This document shows, piece after piece, positions 22,863 through 35,231 of a DNA stretch of 64,000 nucleotides (position 1 is its first letter; every line of letters begins with the position of its first letter). The stretch comes from Mytilinidion resinicola. Taxonomy: Eukaryota > Ascomycota > Dothideomycetes > Mytilinidiales > Mytilinidiaceae. The stretch is taken from NCBI RefSeq assembly GCF_010093595.1, contig NW_022985449.1, forward strand, positions 803,410 through 867,409. Reading direction: 5' to 3'. The notes beneath the pieces are model-generated. The model ran no database searches. It was not told the DNA's origin and saw nothing but the letters and a program-made list of their open reading frames with translations. The position numbers and the translations under genes were made by a program.

Positions 22863-23281
22863 GAGGAGCTGGTTGTAAGTAGGGCATGAAGGATGGAGTG
22901 GATATAAGCTGCTTTTGTCGTTTAAGATTTACGTGGATGTATCTTCCAGCAAGACTGAAACGCAACGACGGCTCCCCATGTATGAAGAACTGTACATTTG
23001 TGAGCAATACGAAGAGTTACCAGAAGCTTCTCCAAATTCATCTATAGTATTGTTTCTACATTCTAGAATCGAAGTGACTTGACGTTTCAACCGTCCCACA
23101 ACAGCCTCGCAGCAATATCAGGCACATTTCAAATTACAAACCTACAGTAGCAGTAACCGCTACTCTGTGCTTTTTAGAAACAACAGATGTTCTACAAGTG
23201 ACATCTCCTCTCGATCTTTTACCTCCCCCTGTCATCTGCTCCGCCGCAGTATGGATTCACCGTCTGCCCCATTCACAGCAT
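22863..23281. other. Convergent 3' flanks, no gene seen
   Basis: 419 bp between the PPR and Mnr2 stop codons, containing both terminators. AT-rich, no open frame of note. Confidence 0.6.
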
Positions 23282-26077
23282 CTACACGATCCGGTAAACC
23301 CTCTTCGCCATGAAGTAGCATCCGAATCCAAACACCAGTAGTCCAGCCGTGATACCAAAGAACCACCACAAGCTGTCGATGTCCTGTCCAGGAACGAGCA
23401 CGTTCATGCCCCACATACCCGTCACGATATTCATAGGCAGGACGATAGTACCAAGCACAGTCAGCTTACCGAGGATATCCGACGTCTTCTCCTGGCGCTC
23501 GTTCATGCGGATGTTGATTTGGGCCAAGTAATTGGAGTGGGCGCGGGAGAGCAGGCTACGGATTCGTGTTAGCACTTTCCTTATACCGTCCAGATGTTGA
23601 GAAAAGAAAAGAGTAGCGTACTTCTCATAATGACTCAAATTCCCCGTCATAGTCACAATATGATCCTGAATGTCTCCCAAATACAACCCAATCTCCGACC
23701 TCGGCGCAACATCCCACTGCTCCGTGCATCTCTTCGCAAACCCCTTGATCACGTCGGCCTTGTTGCCGAGCAGGCGGTACAGGCTCATGACTTTCTTCCT
23801 GCACTCGCCAACGCGACGGAGCATGTCGGCGCCGCTGTCGGCGGATTTGAACTCGTCGATATCTTCGAGTTTTTCGTAGTCACCGCGGCTGTCGCCGGAG
23901 AAGAAGAGGGAGCCGCGTTTTGCCTTTTCGGCTTTGGCCTGCTCGACTTCATCGGCGGAGTGCAGGCAGAGGATGGCATCGTCGATGTCGTCGACTTCTT
24001 CCTCGATGCGTTGGATTAGGGGGGCGTAGACGTCTGTGATGTCGTCGATGATGGCGTAGGAAATCCAGTCGGGGCTGAGGATGAGGTAGTCGCTGAGCTG
24101 GCGGATGCGGCGGCGAACATTGGCCGGGTGAGGCGTCATGGAGAAATGGAACTGGAGTAGTCTGTCAGATAGCGCCTATTCGTGAGAAGAGGATTGAATG
24201 TACTTACTGTGATGATGCCTTCCCGGAATACCACGACATACATGTTGACCGGATCTAGGTAGTCCTCGCTATTGCTGTCTTGCTCAAAGGTCCTGTAGTT
24301 TACAAAGTAATAGTTGCGGAACAGTTCTACCTTTTCTCGAGCTTCTTGCATCAGGATGTCCTCTGTGGTGAGGGGATGAATGCCGAATGCCTTTGAAATC
24401 ACTTTCATCTCAGCTTCGGTTGGAGATAGAACATCCAGCCAAAAGGCTGGTCTCGGTCCATACCGTAGTGGCCTTTGCGGTGTGGGGTTGTTCGATGGTG
24501 CCGGTGAATTGGCACCAGTTTGTTCTCCTGACGAGTCCTTTTTACGTTCACTCAACTTCGAGGATGTTCTCGTTCCTGCTCGGGAGATGCCGTTCGAGGA
24601 CAGCTGATTACGCCCCCGTACGCTATCGCGACCTGGGATGGTCGTTTCATCGTCGCTATCCTCCTCTGAGCTGTCATCTGACAGTAGCGGGGGATCCGGG
24701 ATGAATAGATTCCTGAAACTCTGTCCTTCTTGGACAAGCTCAGAGATGGTCTGACTATGGATGGTGCTTGGGAATTCCTCGTTGAAGTATGTAAACCGAT
24801 AGGGTGCATCTTCGACTTCGCGGTGCCAGACTTGCTTTTGAGGGCGAAGGCGACCTCCAACCATTAGGGGCTCATTGACTTGTCTCGCCCGAATGCCTTC
24901 CATAGTACGCTGCTCTTTTTCCTCATGACTCCACTGCTCTAAAACCGAAAGCTCCGGCCACCTCCTAGCCCTTCTTCGACGTGATCGAGGGTCTCCGGAT
25001 TCAGGTAGATGCATGAAGTCTTCTTGGCCCATCTCGGACATGCCTTCTTGAGGGAAGCACACATCTTCACTGGCATGAAGAGTCATCCGTCGTAGGAGGT
25101 CGCCCTGTGCCGCTTTTGGAGAGGGGGGTGTTGAGTTGACAAAGACCGTGGGCTCTTCGTAAATGTTGATGAGGGCATCCCGCGACGCTTCCGGAGATCT
25201 TGATCTCCCAACCTCGCCTGTGGTGAGCATGACATCGTCAAATCCATGATCAAGACCCAGCTTAGGACTCGATGGGACAGATGGAGGATTATTCACATCG
25301 TAATCCAGGCTCTGGTGCGAGATTTGAGAACCAAAGACAGGCCGTCTTCTGCGACTTGAAGTTGAAGACCTGCTAGATCTCCGAGTTGATTTGTCCTTCG
25401 TTCGCCCTGAACTCGAAGGTGCACTCAGCCCCCCGTAACCTGCCCCATTCCGTTGGCTGGAGCCTATCAATGGTGACTTATCATCCACACTATCGTCCTC
25501 AGACTCTTCCTCCGTGAGTCTTTGTTGTCGAGAGAGTTTTGAGCGAGTTTGGGATTGTGGCCGCTGGGAAGGTCGGTGAGGAGAGCCTTGGGAAAACGAG
25601 CTGATGCCGCTGCCTTGTATGCTTTGACGCCGTTGCTGGATGAATCCATGGTCCCTGCGATTTCAAGTCAGTAAGGGTTCTGACCAAGTCCATTAATGTG
25701 AAATGGGCGTACCGATGGTCCAGCAAAGCCTCACTATCAAGGCTATTGTTACTTCGATTGTCCCGGAGTCTGTAAAAGGTCGCGCGTGCAGCATCGTCGC
25801 TGGGCAGACCGGAGCTTCTTGCCCCGTCATGAGGTGCAATATCTGTCCCAAGGCCCAATTCGTCCGGAGGGGCTATGAAGGATTGCCTTCGATTGCGCCT
25901 CTTCTTGCCACCACGGTGCTTCCTCTTCTTCTGCTGCGAGGTGGCCGCGGCTGCATCTTGGGAGGCACCGGGAGCTGATGGGCGGTCTGAAGAGGCTGCT
26001 TGGGCATACGAGGCCGCACCAGGGTTCGATGTTGGGGGTGGGCTGATTGTGGAGGCTGCTTTGCCGTGTGAAGCCAT
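23282..26077 (-). CDS. MNR2: CorA-family Mg2+ transporter, Mnr2/Alr type
   Basis: Exons (minus) 26077-25713, 25654-24208, 24151-23622 and 23555-23282 give 871 aa. The splices restore LLDHRDHGFIQQRRQS and the CorA phrase EGIITFHF. The C-terminus has the family gate: TM1 (VLGTIVLPMNIVTGMW) ends in Gly-Met-Asn at about residues 830-832, followed by a short acidic loop and TM2 (FGITAGLLVFGFGCYF). A disordered basic N-terminus of several hundred residues (KKRKHRGGKKRRNRRQS) is typical of Mnr2-like proteins, which in yeast release Mg2+ from the vacuole; plasma-membrane Alr-type function is the alternative. The third intron (23556-23621) is 66 nt, a multiple of three with no stop, so its retention would insert 22 residues before TM1. 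Confidence 0.92.
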
Positions 26078-27436
26078 CCTGTGAAGTTGGGAGCTGCGAA
26101 GAGCCCAATCGCTGCGCTGATCAGAGTCTACGATAGATGTCGCTTTTGAGATGGAGATAACATCGGACGGCCCTCACTGGCGGGCGGAGATGAAGGGTGG
26201 ACGCAGTCGTGGAACAGACTCGAGGTCGTGGAGCTCGGCGTCGAACTCTGACGTATTTAACCTGGAAACCTTGAGACTTGCCAAGGCTCTTTATCTAATG
26301 GATTGAGGATTGATTCGGTCTGGAACACAAAGCTTGGGACGAAAGCTGCAATAGAGGATGCGTGAGGTACTGCTCGATAGTCTGTTGTCCGCTGCATGAG
26401 AGCGCTCTGCGTCACGTTCTCGCGGACCATTGACTGACTGTCGTGTGCTCTAGGGCCTTATTCGGATTGCAGGGATAAGCATGCGTTGGTCGATCGCTCA
26501 CCGGTCTTCAGGCTTTGACATATCTAGTGAATGAACAGGCCATTGAGCAAGTTGGAGACTTTTTATGGAATGCAACTCATTTTAAGACCCAGGCGTGAGT
26601 GTTTCGTGTTGTGTAAGACGTCAAGTCATATCTTCACTCGAATATCATCGCTAGCTGTTCTCAATAACTACTTCCGAGGGAATAAGTCGGTTCGAACGTA
26701 CTATCTTTAACCAGGGCCCAACTTCCTTCGTATTAGAGCCCTGGATGCATTCTTTGTCGCGGAGACTGTTTGCTCACCTTCTACTCATTCGTCGCCCCGT
26801 CGGGTTAGCCTCCAAACATGCGTCGGCCCATTCGAAGTTTCACGTATGTTCTTCTTGCGCTCCTAAACAGACGTGTTTCCCTAATCAATCCCATCGAGAC
26901 TTCATTAAGCTGCCTAGCAGAAAGGAGCTGTGAAGGCAATCCCACAAGTGAGTTTAGATTGTGCTACGTAAAGCCAACGAAGAGAAGAATAGGAACTCCT
27001 TCCCAGCGAAGTCTTAGATCGATATTCTTTGCAGGGAATCTACGCTGAAAACATAAGCAACCCATGTATGGTTGAAGGACTGCAACAGAAAGAACAGCTC
27101 CAATAAAGGATTGCTTCAACCAGACCGTGGGCTATCCTAGAAAGCGAAAGTAGATGTAAAGTCTACTACTTGGGCGTCCACAAGATTGGAGGCTACCTCT
27201 GATTTTGGCAGTATCGTACAAAGGTATATAATGTCCAGTAGATATTAGAATCACAAAGTACTTCCTGGATTTCTCAGATGCACGTGACTCGGTTACCCCT
27301 CCACTCTTACCCCTCTAGTCACCTGTTGTTACTAGCTCCACACCCGTTCCGACCCACAACATCAATTTTCCTCCTGACGACCATTCTTTGACACTGATTT
27401 ACCTTCGTTTACCACTGAGGAGTCGGCCCCGCAAAT
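26078..27436. promoter_or_regulatory. 1.36-kb shared upstream region, MNR2 / EBP1 homologue
   Basis: Divergent promoter region; no gene is supported inside it. The half nearest the EBP1 homologue contains TGCACGTGACTC near 27280 and two CTTACCCCTC-like runs (27293-27322), then a CT-rich leader. A frame at 26745-27048 has no convincing domain. Confidence 0.5.
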
Positions 27437-29058
27437 ATGGCTGAAGAAACCGTTGGTGAGCTTCCCACATAGACCTCTGTGGCCCCTATGTCACCGCACT
27501 ACAGCGTGCGGCTTCGTAGAGGGAAGGCATATTGCTAACTAGATACTCAGACTACTCTCTCGCGAATCCCGACACCTTGACCAAGTACAAGGTCGCCGCC
27601 GGAATCTCTCAGACAGTCCTGAAGGCTGTGACAGGTATGCCATCCCCGAAAGCCTAGAGATTTGGTAGCCCAAACACCACGACCAACACTGACGGCCAAT
27701 AGGGTGGTGCGTTGAAGGAGCAAACATTGTTGAGGTTTGCGAGAAGGGTGACAAGCTGCTGGAAGAGGAAGTTGCAAAGGTTTACAAGGGAAAAAAGATT
27801 GCCAAAGGAATCGCACACCCCACCACCGTCTCCCCTAGCTCCTACATCACGCCGTACACACCGCTGAAGACCGACGAGGAAGAGGCAGCTACAGTTCTCA
27901 AGCCTGGCGAGGTCATCAAGATCCAACTCGGGGCACAGATTGACGGGTTCGGCGCAATTCTTTGCGACTCGATCATCATCCCATCTGAGAAGAACGAGGA
28001 TGACAAGCTCCCCGGACGCCAGGCAGACCTGCTCCTAGCAACACACTATGCTAACGAGCTACTCCTCAGACTCATGATCCCCCCGGGGTTGGTTCCTACC
28101 GGCACAGAGGAAGAGCAGAAGAAGGCTGCAGCCCAGAAGCCGCCAACCCAAGCTAAGATCACACAGCTGCTGGAGAAGGTTGTCAAGAGCTTCGACTGCA
28201 ATCTCGTAGAGAGCACAACTTGCTGGTTGTTTGAGCGAAACGAAATTGAGGCGAAGAAAAAGATCATTCTTGCGCCAGGAGAAGGTGTCAGGGGTGAGGG
28301 AATACCCGAGATCGGCGAAGTATGGGGTGTCGAGATGGGCGTCAGCCTGGGTTCTGGCAAGGTCAAGACCCTTAGCAACAGACCTACGCTTCATCGCCGC
28401 ACAACCACAACATACGGGCTGAAGAGGCCAAGCTCTCGGGCTACCTTATCCGAGATTGTGAAGAAGTTCGGCACTTTCCCCTTCAGTCTGCGGCAGCTTG
28501 AGGACGAGCGGTCGGCCAAGGTCGGAGTCGTCGAATGCGTCCGAGGCGGTGTCGTCCGCCAGTACGAGGTTGTGGGTGACAAGGATAACGAACCGGTGGC
28601 TCGTCTCTTCACTACGATTGGTAAGACAATCACTATATTGTCACCTCAAATAATGCTCGCCCTTCATTCCTTTATTTCAACTATAAAGTCTACGAGATCC
28701 AAACGTCGTTTCCATTTTCCATTACAAGATGAGGCAAAGGTGCTATACATCATCTTCAGAGCTAGATCGAGAGCCTTTTTGATGTGTCACTCAGGAGAGG
28801 ATAGCGGCTGACTTGACTCTTCTAGCACTGACGAAGAATGGGCTGACGCGCCTTTCTGGGCCCCCATCCCCTGATCTGGAACAGTACAAGACAGACAAGA
28901 AGATAACAGACGAAGAGGTTCTCAAGATTCTTGAGCGGCCGATTGGAAAGCCGCCCGGCACAAAGAGCAAGAACAAGAAGAAGAAGAAGAAGCCCGCGAA
29001 GAAGGTTGCTGCGGAGGCGGAGGAGGACGAGGAGGGAGAGAGCAGCGACGAAGAGTAA
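27437..29058 (+). CDS. cdb4: EBP1/PA2G4 homologue (Cdb4-type, non-peptidase M24 fold)
   Basis: Exons 27437-27455, 27551-27634, 27703-28620 and 28826-29058 give 417 aa. The first coding exon holds only MAEETV plus one base. The fold is that of methionine aminopeptidase (KYKVAAGISQTVLKAV, ANIVEVCEKGD, AKGIAHPTTVS), but as in EBP1/PA2G4 and fission yeast Cdb4 the metal ligands appear degenerate, so it should not be an active peptidase. The tail is a Lys-rich block followed by acidic residues (KNKKKKKKPAKK, EEDEEGESSDEE), matching the RNA- and ribosome-binding tail of EBP1. The likely role is ribosome association and growth control. The last intron is 205 nt, much longer than its neighbours, and stays open for 190 nt from the splice site. 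Confidence 0.92.
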
Positions 29059-29845
29059 AATGCTCCGGCGATGAGGGCCAAGGGTCGTCATTCTTGCCAA
29101 GTCAGCAATCTCGCCCGCTCGAACGAGGCTCTTCTGTTCGTGACAGAGGGGTGTGAGTAAGTGACAAAGACTTGGGATGGTCAGTTTGTGTTCACACGGG
29201 CTTGCACAGCAGGCACAGAACATAGATATCTAGTAGCTGAAAGGCTATGAAATCACAAGACGACTACACCTCAATCTACCGTGCTAGACTTCGTGATATG
29301 AGCGTGGGGTGGGAGACGTGGTCAGCCGTCAGGGGTTGCATTGCATAGATGCGTGAAATTTGTGCCAAACGCCACCTACTTACTACCTGGCCTTGGTTCT
29401 TGTGATTCTCTCATTGCACTCATATCCAGCTGTGAGAAGATCGTCCAAGACATTCATCGTCTCCTGACAGGGGCGGGGGTTTGCTTACGATTTGAATGAA
29501 CCAGACGGGACAGGGAGCTATTTCCGCTGCAATCAGTGCCTTTTCGAAAAATCAGGCTCACTCAAAATGCACTTTTTCTAAGATCTGGATTTGCCGATTC
29601 TCTGTGTCATTGTGGTTCCAGAGTACCATGGAAGGTTAGGGGTCCCGTCATTTTTGAGGAACGCCGCATCTCGCTTTCAATCTCCGTCTCTCCTGCACTC
29701 AACCTTTTCCCCAAAACGCGATCACTACTTCGCGCAACACACACGTACACGATTGCTTCGAGGGTGAAACGCGTGGTAAATTCATGTTCATACTCTTCAC
29801 TAGACGCACAAGTAGCTAACACCGCGCGCAGGCCTGACCGGCGCC
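29059..29845. other. Intergenic, upstream of the PHD-finger gene
   Basis: 787 bp between two plus-strand genes. A frame at 29536-29949 overlaps the next start but has no domain. The region closest to the PHD gene is CT-rich and likely its leader. No gene seen. Confidence 0.5.
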
Positions 29846-32800
29846 ATGCCTTCAAGTTCCATCCGCCCACCTGCAACCAGGAAATCGTCTCGCACCTCGA
29901 GTCCCTTTCGCAACTCCAACTCCTCACCCGCACCTGGGCTAGTACTTAAGAAAGAGAAGGCCCAAACGTTTCTGGACAGCTGGGTCGAGCCCCCGCCAAA
30001 GATCCCCACCGCCAGCTTTGAAGAGCACGGCTTTGCGCGACACGGAGTCCTCGAAAACATGGCGCCCCTCGGCCAACCACCGTCCGCCAAGCTGAAGGCA
30101 AAGCTAAGAGGAGGTCCGGAGACGCATAAGCACTCGCTGCTAGGCAAGAACGGGAATGTGTCGGTGGCGGAAGAAGCTTTCTCAACTCCTGAGATGACAC
30201 CGGCCGCAGAGCCTGAGCAAGCAGAGTCGGACCCCCCCGAGGAGGACGCGATTCTCCCCCCTTCAATAGAACCGCAAGACGAGGACGAGGACGACGAATA
30301 TATTCCGAACGGCGTCAGAAGCGCGTCGCGATCTGGCAAGACGGCGATGAAGAACGGTTTCAAGGCGACAACGCCGCATCGCGACGCCGTCCTCGCGCCT
30401 ACCACCGCCCCGCCCAGCACGCGGACTCCTGCTCAAAACCAGATCATGCTGAAGGCCGTCAATGCCGCCATGAAGAAGGCCACGGATGATGGCAGGCCCT
30501 CTGTGGGCGACGCAGTCCGCCGCTTATATGACGAGAGTTGCCACAACCAGACCTACGCGCGGCTACTGGATGCCATCCTGAATGAGCGAGCCACGCCGCA
30601 GGAGCACCTTGATTTTCACAATTACATCAAGAGAGCGAAGAAGGTCTCAAAGACTCGTGATCGGCGAGCGAGGACGCAGACGGCTTCTTTGCAAGCCTCT
30701 CCAGTCTCGCACGCCAAGACTAGAAATTCTTCACTGACATCCGCCCGCCCCGCCGACACAATAACAACAATAGCTGCCGGCTCCACCACACCTTCAATAC
30801 ACACAATAGCAGCGCAGCCGAACTTAGTAGCCACCTCTGGACTGAATCCTCTCTCCAACGTTCCTCACCTCTCTCCCAATCTTTCTCCAAACCACCGCCA
30901 CAACAACAACAACAACAACACTTTCGCTCCGTCACCCCGATCAACAACACCACCTTCCCAGTTCACCGCCGTCAACGGCAATTCCAGGTCGACCGAAATG
31001 GTCTCGACTCGTAGACAGACCAAAGGCGCGGCTCCGCCACAGGATGCTGCTCCGCCGCGAGCCGCAGCCAAGCAGCCAGCCGCGAAACCACCCAAATCAC
31101 CCAAAGGCAAAGGTAAAGCGCCGAAATCACAAGCGAAGGCCACTCTTGATGCGACGGATTCTGAGCTGAGCGATGTCAACGAAGACATCATCATGAGCGA
31201 GCCCCCGGAGGCCGTCTCGGTCAAGGGAGAAGACCTAGCCGCTCCACCCAAGGCCCCGAAGCAGAAGCTCATCCTCAAAAACATCCCCAAGGGCAAGAAA
31301 CCGAAGTCATCCACTGCTACACCGGTACCAACGTCCGGAAAGCGCAGCGCCGATGAGGCCGGTATTGACGATGCAGAGAGAGAAATTCAGGTAAAGAAAT
31401 CGAAAATGGCCCGCGCTTTCCCTGACTTCAACCTCGAGTTTTCTGCTATTCGCTCGCTACAAGACTCGCCCAATTTGCGAAACGGTGTATTAACGGAGTT
31501 CGACCAGGTCTCACAGCCACTGGCTGCATCATCATCATCATCAGCAGCACCACGACGCTCCGGCCGGTCACGAAATGGCAACTCACAAGGCCCACAAGCT
31601 GCTCCCAACGCGACAGCGGCCCAGCTCAATGGCACGAACGCGGATGCTGCCTTTCCTGATCTTGCCTCGCCCGCACACGACACGCCCGACTTCGCATTCC
31701 TCGACGCTGCCTCGCCAGGCCCAGCTGATTCGGCTGTCGCATCCAGGCCAATTACGAGACCTACGACTCCAGCCGCTGGACACGCAGCGAAGCGTCGCAA
31801 GATTAACAATGGCCCTGCAAAGACAAAGTTCTCGTAAGCATTCCATCCAGTCACCTTGCCTCCCTTTCGTTCAGAAGCTTCGCGATGTGCGGCGCCGTCG
31901 GGGGTTTTTGCCACTCTCCTCCCCGCTTGGCATCGTCGTCGCACACCTGTCTCTTTATTCTCAAAAAAACATCATCAGGGCAGTTCACTAATTCGTATTT
32001 CACCTTACAGGCCGGTCAAGGGAAAGGCAGCTGTTGCAAGCAGTTCGCGTACGATTGGCGGTTCGAGTGCCCAGGTCGCGCCTGATGACAGCGATGTGAG
32101 TGGCACCCACGTAGCCAATACCCCAACACGTTTTTCGTCCTGCCCTCGCTTTCATCCTTCCTCCACCACATCCCCTTTGTCCATCATGATTCTTCGAACT
32201 AGCCCTGCAGACTCACTCTTTTCATCTCCACCCATTCGAAAATGTCTGGCAGTCCCACTAATTGTTCTTCAGTCTTCCGCCAATGACGAAGATGTTTGTG
32301 CCTCATGCGGTCTCGGCGGCCTCATCATCGGCTGCGATCACTGCGAGGATTGGTATCACTTTGCTTGCGCCGAACCACCTATTCCTGAAGGCGCGGAGGC
32401 ACCAGATGACTTTGTGTGCCACAAATGCCGGCGCCTCTTTGCCGCAGCAGAGGCTTCACGATCGGCCCCGACGAAGAATCGATGGGTAGCTGGCCTTGAG
32501 TCCGCTCTACCCGCTCCTGAAGCTGGTCCTAAATGGTTCAGGCTACCTGACGACGTTCGCAACTACTTTGTAGGTGTGAAGACGAATGCAGATGGTGGCT
32601 ATGAAGAAGAGCCGGCACGTGAGATTGGCCTGTAAGTTTCAATCACCGCGCTTCTCGAGCACATCGCTGACCTGCGATAGCGATAAACAAAAAGGCTACT
32701 TTGCCAGACCAGATCCGCACAAGTTGATCGACCACCACAAGGCCGTTCTATGCCACGGATGCTCGCAGTCATCAGCCGGCAAGCGCGAAATCCTCAAGTG

Positions 32801-33654
32801 CGATTTCTGCGACAAGTGGTGGCACTTGGACTGCCTCGATCCACCAGCTGCCATCTCTCCTGTATTGGTCACGGCATCTGGCATGACTCGTCGTGCCTGG
32901 AAATGCCCGCTCCACGTCGATCACGACCTCAAGGCTGTTGCAGAGATGAGCGCGCCGACTTTCAACGGTACTCTCAAGCGCAAGCGAGCGGCTAGCCCGG
33001 ACCTCGATTCCGATGAGATAATTCTGCGACACCGTATCCGACGCCCCAAGGTGTTGATTCCGCAAGATGTTGCCTTGCCACGTGGCCTACGCAACGGCGG
33101 AATCATCGAAGTTGTGAGCAACGAAGACGAATCGGAAGATGAGGAAGACTGGGTCTACGACGACAAGGAACCTAGGCCAGAGGATGCTATTCTCAAGAGG
33201 ATTCCGAAACAAGTCATCATCGCCGACTTCATTGGCTCCATCAAGCGCCGACGCATGAACGAGCAGGTCTACAAGGCGAGGCTTGCCTCAAAGAACCCTG
33301 CGAGCGCCAAGGGAAAGGCCCCCATGGCCTCCACCAATGGTGCCTCAACAAACATCTCGTCCCGACCCATCGTGGAGCAACAGGCCGCCCTCAACCTGGC
33401 CCAGTTCGCACAAAGAGAGACCGATATTGGTCTGACTGGTGAGAACGTCCAGTCGCTTGTCAACAATCTGATCGTAAGTGATTCCTCTTCTTCAGCAACT
33501 TGTCAACACTAACAGAACTTGCAACTAGGCGGAAGCCTCTCCGGAGGTAATTGATCTCATTAGTAACCAGGCTTCTGGCGCTGCTGAGCGTCAGTTGCTG
33601 GAGAAGCTGCAGGAGCTTATTACGCGCAAGCTGAATGGCGCGGCTCCTGCCTAG
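29846..33654 (+). CDS. RCO1: Rco1-like double PHD-finger protein (Rpd3S-type histone deacetylase subunit)
   Basis: Exons 29846-31833, 32011-32095, 32273-32631, 32681-33473 and 33529-33654 give 1116 aa. The first 660 residues are disordered, rich in Ser, Pro, Ala and Lys, with an Asn/His tract. PHD1 lies at about 699-744 (CASCGLGG, CDHCEDWYHFAC, CHKC). PHD2 lies at about 835-892 (CHGCSQSS, LKCDFCDKWWHLDC, WKCPLH), ending in C-x2-H. Two PHD fingers flanking a linker of this size, after a long tail, match Rco1 and fission yeast Cph1, which with Eaf3/Sin3/Rpd3 deacetylate coding-region nucleosomes and suppress cryptic transcription. A helical C-terminus (SGAAERQLLEKLQELITRK) follows. Introns 1 and 2 are both 177 nt. 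The Rco1 assignment rests on architecture. Confidence 0.8.
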
Positions 33655-33869
33655 AGTTTTCCTTAGTGTATAGCATAGCGAATGGACTCGACCTAGCATA
33701 GTTAGCTGCTTTTTTGAATGGACTTTTGGCCCAATTGTGGGAGCGTGGCGCCTAGGATGGCGATTGGGGGTGTGAATCAGGTAGTTTTCACACCAATTTT
33801 TCCAGTAGGCAGATGCTGGATGATACTGCACTGTACTAGTAATAGAGAATCAAAAGTTTATCAACCTCT

Positions 33870-35231
33870 TTGTGCTATTGAATACGTGCTTAATACTTTG
33901 AAGCACTTCATGCACATGACTTGAAGATGCGATTGCGATGTCAAGGTCTCGAGGAGCTGACTTGTGTCATAGGTTTTCAGCTCGTGTATCAAACAGCCTT
34001 TTGCAGTACGTACGATTTCAGTTGCCTCTCGTTACGTTATGGAACATATGTTTAAGCTTCTGAAGGACCTCTACAGGTACTGCCCAGGTCGAGATTTAGA
34101 TGTAAAAGTTTCAACGAGCCACATCGAACCTATGCACTTTTGATATCTTTTCAACGCCCATTTGCACTATCTTCGAGATTGCACGCCTCGTGTATTAGTT
34201 CTGAATACGGCTTAAACGCCTTGGAGGATCTCTAGAGGTGACGAACCGACTTGAGGCTTGATGTAAAGGTTTTGACAGGCTAAATCAGGCCGCGAGACTT
34301 CTATACCTAGTTTCAACACTCTTTTGCACTACACCGTAAATCAACGGCTTTGAAAGTTACACTTAGATATATTTCGAGCATCTTGACAGACTCCAGCACA
34401 TATGACTTGAGGAGGAAGCCTAATGTAGCGTTCTTGACGTCCTAGATTACACGGCAGGATATCCATATCCTTTTCAACATCTTTCTGCACCACCACCTAG
34501 ATCAGCCGCTCTTAATAACAATCTTGAACAGGTCTTTAATGTCTCAAGAGACCCCTGCATGTATAGCTTGAAGTTTGAGCATGATGTAACGTTCTTGACG
34601 GCCGAGATCAGGCCACAGAAAATTGTTATCTAACTTCGGCACACCTTTACATTACATCACATACCAGCCGCTCTATATGCCGGGTCTGAACACCTTTTGA
34701 ACGTCTTGAGGGGCACCAGCACATATGGCTTGAAGATAAAGCATGATGAAGACTCCTTAATGTCCTAGATTAGGCCCCTGACTTTCTATATCCATTTCGA
34801 CCCCCATATCACAGCATCCTTGAATGCGGCTGCTCTAAACAACGATTCTGAACACGTACTGAACATCCTGACGGGCTTCTGCACATACTGCTCATGACCT
34901 CGTCTCAATGTAACGTTCTTGACCCCCTGAATTAGATAGTCGTCACTTCCCACTTCTTCCTATAACCCTTTTGCCTCACGTCCTAATCTAGACGCTTCAT
35001 ATCACGCTTTGGAACCTCCTAGACATTTTGACGGACTATAGCGCATATCAATCAAAGAACTTTCTCAATGTAACGTCTTCGACCCCCTATATTAGACCAC
35101 CGCCACCTCCCATCCTCTTTTACCACCATCCTACTACACCTCCTAAATCACCCCCTCACACAACCTCCTTGAATACCCTCTCGCCACCTCAACGTACCCC
35201 TACGCCTTCCGCCCAATCCCTCTCTCACCCC
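33870..35231 (+). repeat. Degenerate tandem array, about eight 161-bp units
   Basis: The landmark GATGTAA/AATGTAA followed by CGTTCTTGAC recurs at 33937, 34099, 34260, 34422, 34583, 34745, 34907 and 35067: intervals of 162, 161, 162, 161, 162, 162 and 160 bp. Each unit then shows, in the same order, a TAGATTAGGCC/AAATCAGGCC phrase, a CT-rich stretch ending TTTTCAAC, a second CTAGATCAGCCGCTC phrase, a TCTTGAACA phrase and CAGCACATATGGCTTGAAG. Point divergence between units is high, but length is almost fixed. A partial unit precedes the first (from about 33870), and the last runs to the base before the stop codon of the neighbouring minus-strand gene. No open frame persists across units, so it is not coding. 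Confidence 0.85.

Noticed and set aside
28725..28815. Possible C/D snoRNA in the long EBP1-homologue intron
   Set aside because: AGATGAG and CTGA occur at a suitable distance, but the C box is imperfect and the flanks do not form a terminal stem.
31834..32272. Two introns of identical 177-nt length in the RCO1-like gene as a duplicated element
   Set aside because: Their sequences show no similarity by eye; the equal length looks coincidental.
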